Below, piece by piece: positions 46,600 to 58,379 of a DNA stretch of 64,000 nucleotides. The stretch is from contig LSYV01000003.1 of the NCBI GenBank assembly GCA_001584585.1, forward strand, positions 2,452,468-2,516,467, given 5' to 3'. Positions within the stretch are counted from its first letter, which is position 1. Each line of letters begins with the position of its first letter. The notes beneath the pieces are model-generated. The model was not told the DNA's origin. It saw nothing but the letters and a program-made list of their open reading frames with translations, and ran no database searches. A program made the translations under genes and the position numbers. The stretch is from Gonium pectorale (taxonomy: Eukaryota > Chlorophyta > Chlorophyceae > Chlamydomonadales > Volvocaceae).

Positions 46600-46820
46600 G
46601 CTCGAGCCACCCTACAAGCGGGTTGAATACACAGTCGAACCGCCTGCTACGGTCATTAAAACAGTCGGTGCGCTGGAATAACGGGCAGGCCCCGACCACC
46701 CAACGCGGCTTGCCAGATTTCTTCGCCAGTAACACCAAGTGCCAACAGGCACAACCGACACAGTTCGCTTGATTCCATAACTTGGAATCAAGTGACGGAC
46801 GAGGAATCAAAAAACGGTAT
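46600..46820 (-). pseudogene. Degenerate reverse-transcriptase-like remnant
   Basis: On the minus strand an open frame reads HLVLLAKKSGKPRWVVGACP followed by LFQRTDCFNDR. This resembles the LTR-retroelement RT block in which hydrophobic-x-KK-x-GK-x-R precedes a hydrophobic-D-x-R-x-LN segment. The invariant Asp and Asn positions are changed and the flanking RT motifs are absent, so if real it is long dead. Confidence 0.35.
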
Positions 46821-47142
46821 GTACTGTTCACCCAGCGCAACGCATAGAAAACGCGTAGCGGCACGCGGGGACAGCAATAGGCACTAGCCCCGCAGAAAGC
46901 AGCTATTGGGACTAGAGGCGCTTGCCCATAAATAGCCGCATGCGCGGTAACGCACGCCGCCTTTGACACAGCGCATCAAGAATCTGGGGCCGGGCCTGAC
47001 CCGGGACTGCCTATATGTCAGTAGGGACCTGAACTCCCCGATGCCGATGCACTTCATGTACGGGCTTACACTACATGAGGAAAACGAACATGACTGCGCA
47101 ACGTGACGGCTCCCTGCCATGTAACCCCATGTCTTCGTCAAC

Positions 47143-47147
47143 TTACA
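47143..47147 (-). terminator. TGTAA polyadenylation signal for WDR92
   Basis: TGTAA on the minus strand, about 100 bp after the WDR92 stop. TGTAA is the usual green-algal poly(A) signal. Confidence 0.4.
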
Positions 47148-47247
47148 AACGACGAGCCATGAGATCCGAGCATACGGTAGTCCAGCTGTGCGTGGCCAAA
47201 CCTGACGGTTCCAAGGTGCCATTTCCAGCTGGCGACACACGCGTTGC

Positions 47248-50200
47248 TCATACCTTGTTCAGCTTCGTTGCAATGCCAACGCGCACACACTGATCGAAGG
47301 CGACGCACGCAAAGAGTCCCTCCTTGTCTGGGCTCCAGTCAAAGCCCGACACCGGCTGCGTGCTGAGGTTCTTGTAATTGAGCAGCTCCACGGAACCCGC
47401 CACGCCAAGCTCGATTCCGTCGTGGTCCTGTGAGCACAGCGCGCGGCAGACACAACGCGCCGCCAACCAGCGACCGTCAGATGCGGGAGGAGGCGGAACC
47501 CAGGGAGGCGCACGCAGCCTAGGGCACAAGAAACGTAAACACATCATGAAAATGTCACGCGAGCAGCGGAACGGGCTGGTGTACGCCAGGATACGGCACG
47601 GCCAGACGATGCGCACCTTGACCTTGCGCTGATCCGGATAATGGTACTTGTATAGGTACAGATTCCCGTCTCCCGCCGCAACCATGAACACCTCGCGGTT
47701 TTGCGGCAGGTGGTGGCAGCCCCAGACGGTGGCCCCCGCCGTGATCTTCTCCGACACGCTGGCGAAACCCTGAGGACGCCCCAGTGGGTGCACACGGGAC
47801 CACGGTTACGGTGCCTGCCCCGAACTGGCGAGACGGAAGGTAATCACATAGCAGGTTGCGGCTCTTGCCTTCTTGGGATGTTGCGTCCGCGCGTCGAAGA
47901 CGTGGAATTGCGCCTCCAGGCAGGTCACCACGAACTTGTTCATGGCGATGTCCTTGCGGTCAAACTGAATGCCGCACACGCCGTTCTTCACATTGGTCTC
48001 CCACCGGACCTGTTTGGAACGAAGGGGTCACTGCCATGACTAAAACTAAGCATCACATGACAGCCGACAGTTGAGCAATCGACCGACCGAGGACGGACGA
48101 GGCAGCTGATTTTAACACATCGTGTCTTCTGCTGTAAGGCCGTGCAAAACCATGAGCTCTCGTTCGAAGCTGACTTGCCTTGTTCATTCGCAGGTCAAAC
48201 ATTTTGACGTCGCCGTTGTCGTACCCAGCGAGCACGCAGCGCTCCTCGTCGTTGTACGAGTTCCCAAAGGACACGCACCAGCAGTCCCTGTGGCGAGTAG
48301 CACAGTCGGATTGGAAGCAAACGCGTGGACACTTCAGGGATGTAAGGATCAGAATCTGCACAAGCAATGTACGGCCAGGCGAACGGGCATGGCAGTGCCA
48401 GTGCGTCGGTTGGGCACATACCGTAGTTACGCACACGCCCCGAGGCGCGGACGAGCCACAAGAAGGTTGTCTCGCGTACACGCCCAAACTGATGATGTAC
48501 GATCACAGATCGGTCTCCCGGACCGGGGATGCCATTCAAAGGGGGTCGTCTCCGCGTCCCAGGTGTGTCCATCTATTGCATGGGGGTAAGCGCGGTAACG
48601 CGCCACCGACCCCAGAAACACAAGGGCTCCTAATGTTCCATCGCAGGTATCGCTTGTGCAGATGCTTATTGTTGTGACCTGAGTGCCGAAGGACCACTGC
48701 CGCGGGCTTTGTGGCCCTTCCACGGGAAAGCCGGCTGTGTGCAGCAAAGCGGACAATCACCGGACAGCCAGGCCTATTCGCCTGTGCAGCTGCTCGCGGC
48801 CCAATGTCTATTTAACAAGGCCTTACCTGATATTGTTGGGGTCAGCTGGCTCAAAAGCGGCGACTGGGGCGTCCTGCTGTCGTACATCCCAGACCCGAAC
48901 GCAGCCGTCTCTTCCGCAAGTCACGAGCTCGGGTGCACCGTAGCCCTTTGCCTGCATTCACGAGGGCACGAGAGGGAAATGCGTATTCAGTTATGGCCAC
49001 TTGGATGTCGTCTTACTGCGCAAATCATTGATGCAATCGCGGAACACGCAGCGCCAGTTACGATACATCGGAGCACAGGATGCGCAGCGCAGACGTGGCT
49101 GGTATCCCGCACGGCGTCAACACGCGGCAGACCGCAGGAGCGCTGCGGCCCCGCTACCCTACCTGCCCGCCGCACCCGTCCATAGCGTTAACTATGGATG
49201 CATGAGCTTGGACCGAGAAGACGGGCTGCGCCGTGTTCTCCAGGTCCCAGATCTGCACCTCGCCGCCAAAGTTCCCCGTGGCCAGGTGGCGGTCTGCCAG
49301 GGAGGACGCCCCGAAGGTGCCACACTTGAACGACTGCTTCTTCTCGCTTTCCTTGACGGTCTTCAGGTCTGGGCCATCCAGTTCATACACCTGGAGCAAG
49401 TCAGCAGAAATACCGTAATCAAAACTGCAAAGCCATGCGTACGGCCTTAAGTTGCCGCCTGCAGATCATATGAACGCCGTGAAGTGCCGTGTAACGCCTT
49501 CACGGTCCCAGGGAGAGGGTGGCATTACTGCGGGACAGCGCACGAAAGCTCCCTGTCAAGTAGTCAAGCCAGCAGACAGTGCAGTTATGCAAACCTCAAA
49601 AGCACAGCTGTGCCCTCCAACCCGCCACAGGCTCAAATACAGGTAAGGTACGTTCACGACCAGCACATGGGCGCAAGCGTCCGTGCTAAGTGTTTGTCAT
49701 GGTACGATCCCGAAGCCCGGGTCGATAGTCACATGCACAGAGCAACAGCAGGCTCCAGGTCTAACCTGAAGGCATCCAGTGTTCCTCGCATAAGATCCTA
49801 ACGTAATGAACTTCGCGCTCCCCGGAATCCACCTGCGACATCACCCCAACAGGCAGCGGGTTACCCTGCCTGGGCCGTCTCTAGGAACCGGCCTATAAGG
49901 CGGCTGGCAGGACAGTCCGGTCAGGGAATCAGGGGAAATCCCCGCTATCTTGTACCCGCACGGGCGCGCTGCTCCTTGACGCAACTATCTTCCTGTGGAA
50001 GGGTCACCAAGCCCCTGGAGCAACCTGCAAGTACGCAACCTGACGCAGAATCCATTCTTCGCTCGGAACGTGAGGGCACGGAGAAAACAATAATACTACA
50101 AGATTATGCACCCGTTACCTTGCCCAGGCATGCGCACGCGTTGTCACACCTTCTGGTCACCCCGCCATATCCGACGCAGCAGCACACATACACAACCACC

Positions 50201-50323
50201 CCTCTGAACGACCTGCGCCCCCCCCCCCCCGCGCAGACCAAAGACTGACTTGCAATCGTACAGCGTCACTGTGAGGCTCTTATGAAGGTGCTCCAGGATC
50301 TGCGGCTTGTTCTGCGCGTCCAT
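47248..50323 (-). CDS. WDR92: WDR92/Monad (DNAAF10), WD40 dynein-arm preassembly factor
   Basis: Eight exons on the minus strand (50250-50323, 49766-49832, 49163-49390, 48827-48951, 48179-48287, 47869-48009, 47617-47769, 47248-47427) give 358 residues, against 357 in human. Recognisable blocks in order: [164 protein letters not shown], and the conserved C-terminus TKLNKV. It is a seven-bladed propeller that works with the R2TP/prefoldin-like chaperone machinery in cytoplasmic assembly of axonemal dyneins. Two introns (48010-48178 and 47770-47868) start with GC, supported by the conserved joins RMNK-VRWETN and [12 protein letters not shown]. Confidence 0.96.
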
Positions 50324-51131
50324 GGGTCCGTGCCTTCCCGAAACCGCCTTTTACTCCAGCGTCCGCCCAGCCGAATGGGAACCCTTATCACCTACGCATT
50401 CAGAGTTACTCCGCAATCGGGTGTTGCGCCAGGCTGGGCTTCTCGACGGTCAAAGGCTCTGGAAGTGTTGCAGGTGGCCGCGCAGAGCAGTGAGTATGTA
50501 TTGAAATCAGTGTTGCTCTGGGCTGTCTGGGTCTTGACTAAGAGGTCGGTAAATTTCTGTTTACGCGGGGGCCCAATTTACGACGCATTTAACGGCCATA
50601 AACTGACCTGCAAAGCGTGTCGGCAGCCCACTTTCACGGCTGCAGCTCTGCTTTCACATTGACCGTAGGTTCCTTCTAGGCGGAGTAGCGCGGACTCAAC
50701 GTCCGTTCGCTTGACTGCGCCTCGCACCGCGACCGATCGGCCAAAGGTGGGTTGGCACGGGCCGTCATCACTACATTGTCCGTGTACGTGAAGCTAGTAG
50801 AGGTTCAGGATAAAGGCTGCGCGCGCTCGCCGCCGAATGCGGTCCCTGATGGTTGCTGAGATGGACTCCGTTGCGGACCGCACATCACGGTGCACGCTGC
50901 GCATATTTGCTTCTGGCGTTTGCTCCGAGTTCCGTATGTGCTTTGGTCGTAGGGTAGGGTAGGGACTAGCGACTCGTTGCACGTGTCGCTCAGGTTGAGA
51001 AGATGCCTTAGTATTGCTACTATGTTTGCTGCCCCTTGGCAGCAGTGCATTTAGCGTGCTGCAGTGGCTGTCGAGGTGTTGTGATGATGTCACGATGAAG
51101 TGCTGCTTGCTCCCCTGCTGAACATCTGCAG
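50324..51131. promoter_or_regulatory. Divergent intergenic region of WDR92 and the mitochondrial carrier
   Basis: 808 bp between start codons on opposite strands, with no other gene recognised. Both promoters should lie here, possibly shared. A C13 homopolymer at 50,218-50,230, just outside, lies in WDR92 intron 1. Confidence 0.5.
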
Positions 51132-53223
51132 ATGTCGAACCAGGGCCAGCCTCCTGCCGCCTGGAAGGCGGCTAAGCCGTTCGTGAACGGCGGCCTGTCG
51201 GGTATGTTGGCTACCTGCATCATTCAGCCCATCGACATGGTGAAGGTCCGCATTCAGCTGGGCGCCAAGGGCAGCCCGGTAAGTTGTCAATGTTATGTGT
51301 CATGCTGAAACCCTGTCTCTTCCACTTTGAACAAGGTGGGCACGCCCCTCGCTGCGCCACACAAGCCCATACATCACTACGGAGCGAGTTCCAGGGCAGA
51401 TGTTTCCGGATTGTGTCAAGCTTATTTCCCCCTCCCGTTTGCATTCCACCCTCGCGGTCCACCCGCCCTCTCCTCAGCTGGCTGTGGGCCGTGAGATTGC
51501 AGCGAAGGATGGCATCGGCGCTCTGTACAAGGGTCTGAGCGCCGGTCTCCTGCGCCAGGCAACCTACACCACCACCCGCCTGGGTGTCTTCAACGTGATC
51601 TCCGAGGATCTGAAGCGCCGCAATGACGGCAAGGTAGGCAGAATGGGCAAGCCGATTAATCTAGGGGCTGAAACCGGGAGGACCCAACGTCAGCGCTCGC
51701 GGCTTCTGGGCAGGTGCTTCCAGTTTCGGGGCAGTCGCATGGCTTGCCAACTTCCTGAGCACAATGCCACGAGGCGATTTCGGCAAAAGGTACTCACTTT
51801 CATGAGCACAAACTGGCAGCACTACTGCATCGCAGCACGTCCCCCGTCGCTCAATGACCTCTGGGTCGTATGGCTTCAACAGTGAGGTGTTAGGTCTTGC
51901 CTGTATCGTCCACTGCCTGACCATTTGAAACCTGCCCATATTGCGCGCCCTGCGCAGAACCTGCCCCTGTGGCAGAAGGCCGTGGCTGGCCTGTCGGCCG
52001 GTGCGATTGGTGCGCTGGTCGGCTCCCCCGCCGACCTGACGCTGATTCGCATGCAGGTATGCTGCATCCGCAGGCGCTTAGTTGGTTATCTGTTCCGAGG
52101 GCGTGCAAGCACCTGCATGCCTTGGTTGGCACGGCGCGGTAATTGTCGAACACGTTACCGTACAGGCGGACTCGACCCTGCCGCCAGAGCAGCGTCGCAA
52201 CTACAAGGGCGTCGGCGATGCGTTCGTCAGGTACGCATTACGAGCGCTCTGAAGCGGCGCCTGGTTGCTGAAGTGCTCGTGCCTGGATACCTGTGGAGCA
52301 CTTGCGATGGTACTTGCGATGCCGTGCAGGATTGTTCGTGAGGATGGTGTTGGCGGCCTCTTCCGCGGCGCCACTCCCACCGTGGTTCGCGCGATGGCCC
52401 TCAACATGGGCATGCTTGCGTCTAACGACCAGGTACGCGCCAACAGCTCCGGGTTTTAACGACGCTTGACATGCAGTCGACGGTACAGTCTAGCACAGCG
52501 GCCTTTTCTTCCCAACTGCTCATGTATGGATCCGCTGATCCTGTCTTTGCAGGCCAAGGAGATGATCGAGTCGGCGGGCTTCGCTAAGGGCGGCAGCGTG
52601 TCGGTGCTGGGCGGTGCCTGCATTGCCGGCTTCCTTGCGTCCGCATGCAGGTCTGTTTGCCAAACGTTTGTACGGCAATTGAATTTATTGGGTTTGCTTG
52701 CATAGGACGATTCGGACGACACGAGTGATCCTTGCACATCAAGGCTGCATCATGAAAGAAGCGCTCTGACCCCACGCGGCTTGGCCCCATGTCCGGTGCT
52801 CGCAGTCTGCCGTTCGACTTCATCAAGACGCGCATGCAAAAGATGACCCCGAACCCCGACGGCACCATGCCGTACAAGGGCCCGGTGGACTGCGCCCTCC
52901 AGACCCTCAAGAACGAGGGCCCGTTCAAGTTCTACACCGGTGAGGTCTTCGGTTGTACTCGATGCCATTGCAGCAGCGATAGCATGGGAATTGCCTGTGA
53001 ACCCTGTCTCCATAATAAGCATGCACTGCGGCCTTCCCATAGTGGCGAGTGTAATGCGTGAAGGCAATACGCGTCCCGTGTTTGGCTGTATCAGGCGCTG
53101 AACACTTTTATCCCGTCTGCCACAGGCTTCCCTACGTACTGCATTCGCATCGCGCCGCACGTCATGTTCACGCTGGTCTTCATGGACGCGCTGCCGAAGC
53201 TGCAGAAGCCCCTGGGTCTGTAA
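51132..53223 (+). CDS. DTC: Mitochondrial dicarboxylate/tricarboxylate (2-oxoglutarate/malate) carrier
   Basis: Eight exons (51132-51278, 51478-51633, 51958-52056, 52166-52230, 52330-52432, 52553-52650, 52806-52939, 53126-53223) give 299 residues, the normal size for the family. All three mitochondrial-carrier repeats are present with their P-x-D/E-x-x-K/R-type signatures: QPIDMVKVRIQLG, SPADLTLIRMQ and LPFDFIKTRMQ. The start WKAAKPFVNGGLSGMLATC and the segment YKGLSAGLLRQATYTTTRLG are characteristic of plant and algal DTC and animal oxoglutarate carriers. The protein sits in the inner mitochondrial membrane and exchanges malate, 2-oxoglutarate and related di/tricarboxylates. The second signature has Leu where Lys is usual before Arg. 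All introns are GT-AG. Confidence 0.95.
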
Positions 53224-53527
53224 GACGGAGCTCGTTGCGCAGGCGCTGCTGGCTTAGTTTCACGCAATCGACAACCATGACTCGCTTGGTGTGCTGACGC
53301 TGGATATGCTGACGTGCATCCAGCAACGGATTCTTTCTCGCAGACTCGTTTCTTTTCTGTGGAGTGTGCAAACATGGAGGGTGTACTAGAGTATCAGCGG
53401 CCGGTGGTGGAACCTTCAGAAGGATTCCTGGTTGAATAATGAGCTTTGTTTCCTGAAAGCGCAGGGCCTCTGCATGGCTTGGCCCTGTGCTTCACAGCGG
53501 CTTTTGAGCGGCGATACGCTACCATCA

Positions 53528-53532
53528 TGTAA
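53528..53532 (+). terminator. TGTAA polyadenylation signal for the carrier gene
   Basis: TGTAA about 305 bp after the carrier stop codon, the first good match downstream on this strand that I saw. Confidence 0.4.
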
Positions 53533-53810
53533 GGCTACACGATCTGCTCTGTCCAGTGAAGCAAGGCCGATCTGCGTGCATTTAACTCGTTGCAGCCTCG
53601 CGGTTGGGCGTGGAAGAGGGCTGGGGCTGTGGAGCGGCGTCTGACGCTAAGGATCCCAGGTGTGCGCTGTGCCCGGGATGCTCTGGTTTTACCCGTGGAG
53701 GGACAACCGCATTGCTGCGTCGCAATTAGCGTATCAGTCTGTACGTGCAACAGCACATCTGGCGGCAACTCCTGCAGAAGAGAGAAGCTGGAAGGGATGA
53801 GGACACACAT

Positions 53811-53888
53811 ACCCCAAGGCGTGACGCAGCAGAAAGACGGATTACATATACCCCAAAGCGTGACGCAGCAGAAAGACGGATTGACATA
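53811..53888. repeat. Two-copy 39-bp tandem repeat
   Basis: ACCCCAAGGCGTGACGCAGC (and 19 further bases) at 53,811-53,849 is repeated at 53,850-53,888 with about three differences. It lies in intergenic DNA. Confidence 0.85.
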
Positions 53889-53994
53889 AGGCATGGTGGC
53901 GATGGTACGGGCCCTATCGTCCGTGAGGGTCCCACGGACTAGGTACCCGAAATGATGGGGGATAATCACCTGCTGGGCACCGTCTTCGATTCTG

Positions 53995-54481
53995 CCGCCG
54001 GACCGTCGGCGGCCCACGGGTACTGGGCCCGCGGGCACCCAGCCCTCCAAGCTACACGAACTACCAAGGAGCTCATGGCGGGCGGGTATCTCTGCATTGA
54101 TTGCATTCTTGGACTGGCTTCGCAACAATTACACACGCCAGCCGGACTGGTGCACATGGGGAGTCAGCAAGCGCGAATTTGCTCCTCTGATGCTGGACGT
54201 TGCAATGTTTTGCTTGGTGAGTGGTCGGTCGGTGTCGTACATGCCCGCGCTTAGGCGCCATGTACGTCGGGGGTTCGGTAACGGCGACCCCTCCCCATTC
54301 GATGCGCTTGTGCCGCACACCCTGGCAGCGCGTCCAATCTCATCTCGCCATTTGTTTTTCGCCATCGCTCAACGCACTCTTGGTTCATTTTGTGTTCTGC
54401 CTGCACCCCGACAGGTGGCCGCCGATGGATCGGTGGCAGAGTGGGCAATGCTGCAGAGCGCGCCCAAAGATTTCGAGCCAG
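53995..54481 (+). other. Unrecognised exon-like pair between carrier and KH gene
   Basis: A plus-strand open stretch ending at a GT near 54,220 reads AFLDWLRNNYTRQPDWCTWG then VSKREFAPLMLDVAMFCL. About 195 bp on, after CCCCGACAG, a second stretch reads VAADGSVAEWAMLQSAPKDF up to a GT at 54,482. The composition is protein-like (Trp-rich, few rare residues) and splice sites are good, but no start, stop or family was recognised. It could be part of an undetected gene or a gene fragment. Confidence 0.3.
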
Positions 54482-55031
54482 GTAACCGCAGCGACACACT
54501 GGGACGCTCGTCGTATGCGTTTTCCTTTTCAACACTGGGACGGGGCATGGGAGGGCACGTCGACTCGCTTGCACCCCTTGCATACGGGCCCTCCCGGTGT
54601 AGTGCTGCGGCTAAGTTACCTGGTGAACCCTCCTCCCTCCTATGTCCTCCCCTGCTGCCCCGTGGGACGGTATGCCCGGCAACTCGCAGAGAGAATGTGT
54701 CCGTGATGTAAACCTATTTCTAGACAGAGTTGTGTGCACCTGCAGTCTGCGTGCAACTCCCACAGCAGGACCCGCACCGATTTCGTGTCTGCGCTTCTGG
54801 TCCCTGCTCTTTGCGGGCCCGGCTGCAGAGCATGTAGCCGAGGGCTGCATTAATTGCAGATTATAGTGTTCGCTTAGGCAACTGGCAGGAAAAGCAACTG
54901 ACCCGTACATTTTCGAGTCGAGGAAAAAGACCCAGACCAGACGTGGCTCTGTACACCTAACTCCTGTGCCCCGCCTTATACGCGCCTCATACGCTCCACC
55001 CCCACTTAACCACTGTCCGCCATTGTAGACC

Positions 55032-56910
55032 ATGAGCGAGGCCGAGGTGCGTCGACTGCTATAGCACCCGGTCACCGGCTCCTCGCGACGCCGGTTCCTA
55101 TTCCGCAGGCGGAGACCCAGTCCAGCCCCGTGGAGGTTCCGGATATCGACAAATATGTGACTGGTGCGTGGACTCGGCGTCAAACACTGGCAGGGCCCAG
55201 CGATGTAACCGCCGAAGCCTCACTACGCAGGCTCGTCATCCGGGGACCTCCCCACCGGCACTCAGCAGGTCGTGGCCAAGCTACTGGTGTCGAACTCGAT
55301 TGCGGGTTCGGTTATTGGAAAGGCAAGCGCGACGGGAGCAGGATGGTGTCCCTCCCCCTTGGCTCAGCTGCGCTGGTTCCCTTGCAGGCTGGCGCGAACA
55401 TTGAGCAGCTTCAGCGGTCTTCTGGTGCAAGGGTCCAGCTCTCTCGCGCGGGCGAGTTCTACCCAGGCAAGTTGGGCATTCGATCTGAAGGTGTTCTCCA
55501 ACTGCTCGCCAATAAAGGCGCTCGTGGGACAAGCTATCAATCACATCGTCTCGTCTACGGCCCTGCAGGCACTTCTGACCGCGTCCTACTGCTCTCGGGC
55601 TCGCTCCATGCGGTGCTGACCGCCATATTCCTTATCCTGGAGAAGATCTCCCGCGATGCGAGCGCAAGCGTCGCCGCCAATGGCGCTAAGCGCACGGTCA
55701 AGAAGCCGGAGGAGCCGGTGAGCTGGGGACCACGGGTCATGTCGTCACCTGACCGGCAGGCGCTGGTCAGGCGATGACGCTCCGGCGTGGCTCTCAGCCG
55801 AGGGAGCTGCTGTTGACTACCTCGCTGTGATACCTTGCAGGGACAAGCACAAGTCAAGCTGGCCTTGTCCCGACGCCTGTGTGGCCTGCTTATCGGGCAC
55901 AAGGGACAGACGGTGCGGGACTTCATCGTGGACTCGGGCTCCACCATTCGGGTGCAGTCCCTCTCGGAACTCACTCCGAGCGATCCGGAGCGCACGATTA
56001 CCGTATCGGGCGCCCGGGACCAGGTGCTGCGGGCCGTGGCGCTGATTCTGAACACGGTAGGTTGGTGCCGGGCTGCCGTACGCTCGTCGCATACAGGGCA
56101 AAGGGGACTGACTAGCCTTGCATGTGACTGTGCCTGTTGGATAGGGCCTAACGAAGCCAGACTACTACCTGTATGGTGTCGTCGTAGTAGTAGTTGAGCA
56201 AGGTGAGGCATGCAGGCGAGTTGACAGCACGGCAGCAAGTTCACATGTCTTTCGCAGTAGCGTCGGGGCAGGTTCACCAGCGCTGCCTATTCGTTAATGC
56301 CTAAACAGATCCTTTGTATGTCGCTGTGCAGCTGTCCATGCACGAGGGCTACGCGTCGTACATGGAGACGACGCTGCAGCTGGCGACCAACCAGGGCGTG
56401 GTGCTGCCGCCGCGCGCGGCATCGTCCAAGAACGTGCTCGCAAACGTGCGCACGCAGCTGACCCTGTACCTGTCGGATGACGACGTGGGCGCTATCCTGG
56501 GCAAGAAGGGGCAGAACCTCGTCGAGGTACAGCAGGTAAGCCTTTTGCCACACTTAAGGGTTCAAGCACAATGGCGCCGATGTTTAGCGTTCTCGTAGTG
56601 TAAGGCCATGCAGGTCCTGTGCTGTCAAGAGGAACACCTTGCTTCCTTGTTTTTCATTATTGATCACGCTTCAAGACTTTCTGCGAGGATGCTGACAGGA
56701 CCTGCCGTCGTATGTGGTGTGCAGAGCTCTCGCGTAACGATCAAGATTTCGGACCGCTCCAAAATGGACCCGACTACCAACGAGCGGGAGGTGTCCATCA
56801 GTGGCACGTACAGCGCGGTGAAGCTGGCGGAAGCGATGATCGCGGAGAAGCTCTCGGTTGCGCGCAGCCAGGCCCGCAGCCGCGATGGTGGCGCCAGCGA
56901 GGACGCTTGA
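55032..56910 (+). CDS. Three-KH-domain RNA-binding protein (BTR1/Nova/PCBP-like)
   Basis: Eight exons (55032-55046, 55109-55163, 55231-55322, 55388-55466, 55569-55717, 55841-56056, 56332-56535, 56725-56910) give 331 residues. KH1 is about 38-120 (NSIAGSVIGKAGANIEQLQR), KH2 about 131-200 (LCGLLIGHKGQTVRDFI), KH3 about 243-315 (VGAILGKKGQNLVEVQQSS). Each has an intact GxxG loop (GKAG, GHKG, GKKG), so all three should bind single-stranded RNA. The size and spacing are those of plant BTR1 and animal Nova/PCBP proteins, which regulate splicing, stability or translation. Exon 1 is only 15 nt. Introns 55323-55387 and 55467-55568 begin with GC (AAG|GCAAGC, CAG|GCAAGT). The first of these interrupts the GxxG loop of KH1, so its removal is essential. 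Confidence 0.92.
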
Positions 56911-57231
56911 GCAGCTGGGTGCAACGTGTTTGCTTGTTCCTGGTGGAATAGACGACTAGGGACACGGTTGCTAGGTGTCAGGGTTTCAAGTGGGTGGTGT
57001 AAGCGAGGCAATGCTGTGAGGATTTCACCGTTCCAGAAGCCTGCGTACATGCTGACTAAAATTGCTTTCCAGCTGCTGCACTCCGTCATTGACTGATCCA
57101 TTACACTCGTCAAAGCTGAACTGCGGACAACCCGCCCGAAGTGAAGGGTCACACATTAAATGTGTGTGCATGGCTCGCCTCGTGTTCGTTCGGGTGAACT
57201 CAATTCCCCTTGATGATCATTTCCCATGATC

Positions 57232-57236
57232 TGTAA
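57232..57236 (+). terminator. TGTAA polyadenylation signal for the KH gene
   Basis: TGTAA about 320 bp past the KH-gene stop codon. Confidence 0.35.
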
Positions 57237-58379
57237 AGTGTTTCATGCGGCGGCGATCACTTTCCCATTTGCTTAGGTCAGGCTTCTAACTTTCAGTCGC
57301 TGTAGCAATCAAATAGGTCGATGCTCCCGGGGAGTCTGCAGAGACCTCAGACACACACAGGGTACTAATGCCGGCTAGGTTGTTTTGTCTTGTATAGAAC
57401 TGTTTTGAGCATACCGTAACGCATACATAACACAGGGTACTAATGGGGCACCCCTCCTGGCACGCGCATGTTTTTAAGAGGTTCGGTCATGTACAGACCA
57501 GGGCACATGTTGTAATGTCGTTCGTAGGGGTGTTGAGGGCGTCGTTTCATGTATCGCTTCATCTTACCTGCAGTCTGGAAAAGCTGGGAACAAGCGTTTA
57601 CGGGCATGCAGCCCGCAGGGTTCAATGTTACCAGTGGGGTGGAAGGGTAAGAGGCAAAAGAGCAGCTCACTTGCGCGTAGCTGTTATCTCACTTGAACAG
57701 TTTTGGGTGTTTTCCTCTGAGTCGCCGTCGCCAGCGCCCGCCCGGGCCAGCAACCCTAAACCCGCGGAGCCCGCGTACACCCAATCTCTTTACCCAGAAC
57801 GCTGGTAGATGTAGACCTGTTAGTAGGAAGACGGCTATTGTGTCGCGGAGAAGACTCATTGATGAAAAGGAACTGACCGAGAGCTTGGAAGTGCGTCGGG
57901 ACAAGTGCGTCCTGGTACGGCTGACTGGCGCTGGGTGAGCACAGGAACATCTGGTGGTTTTCTCGCCTACATTAAAATTGTATAAGCAGAGGGCTCGCTG
58001 TGTGCGTTTGCCGTCGGTACATGGCCATGCACCATGCCTACGGGGATGGCCAACGGTGGGTGAGGACGGGCAGTTGGGCACCGTGCCTTCTCCCCCGGGG
58101 GCCGCTGCCTCTCCGCTGAGCAGCCTACTCCATCGACAGTCACCACCGGTCCTTCGGCTCTCAGCTCCTGGGCTCGGTCTGCTTCTGCATGCCAACATGC
58201 CCCTGACCGCTGCCGGCCACGTCGCCGCCTGCCTCGGTGTTCTTTCATCATTCCAGGTGTACTGCCGGGTGGGCGGGCTGGGCGCACGACGGTCTAGTAA
58301 CAGGTGAGCGCCGACAAGTAGCGGTTCACCAGGTGAAGTTCGACGAACCGGGTAAGCTGGTTGGCCGGGCTTTTGGAGG

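Larger units (their letters stand above)
44414..47247. other. Convergent intergenic region between kinase and WDR92
   Basis: 2.8 kb between the 3' ends of a plus- and a minus-strand gene. Apart from a degenerate reverse-transcriptase-like stretch (46.6-46.8 kb) no gene was recognised; plus-strand open frames at 44.7-45.6 kb look random. Confidence 0.5.

Noticed and set aside
53952..54254. 100-codon open frame starting MMGDNHLLG
   Set aside because: A different frame in the same place has better splice sites and protein-like composition; neither has a recognised family.
57689..58198. 169-codon minus-strand open frame in the KH-GMP interval
   Set aside because: Arg/Pro/Ser-rich, no conserved motif, no splice context, next to repeats; judged random.
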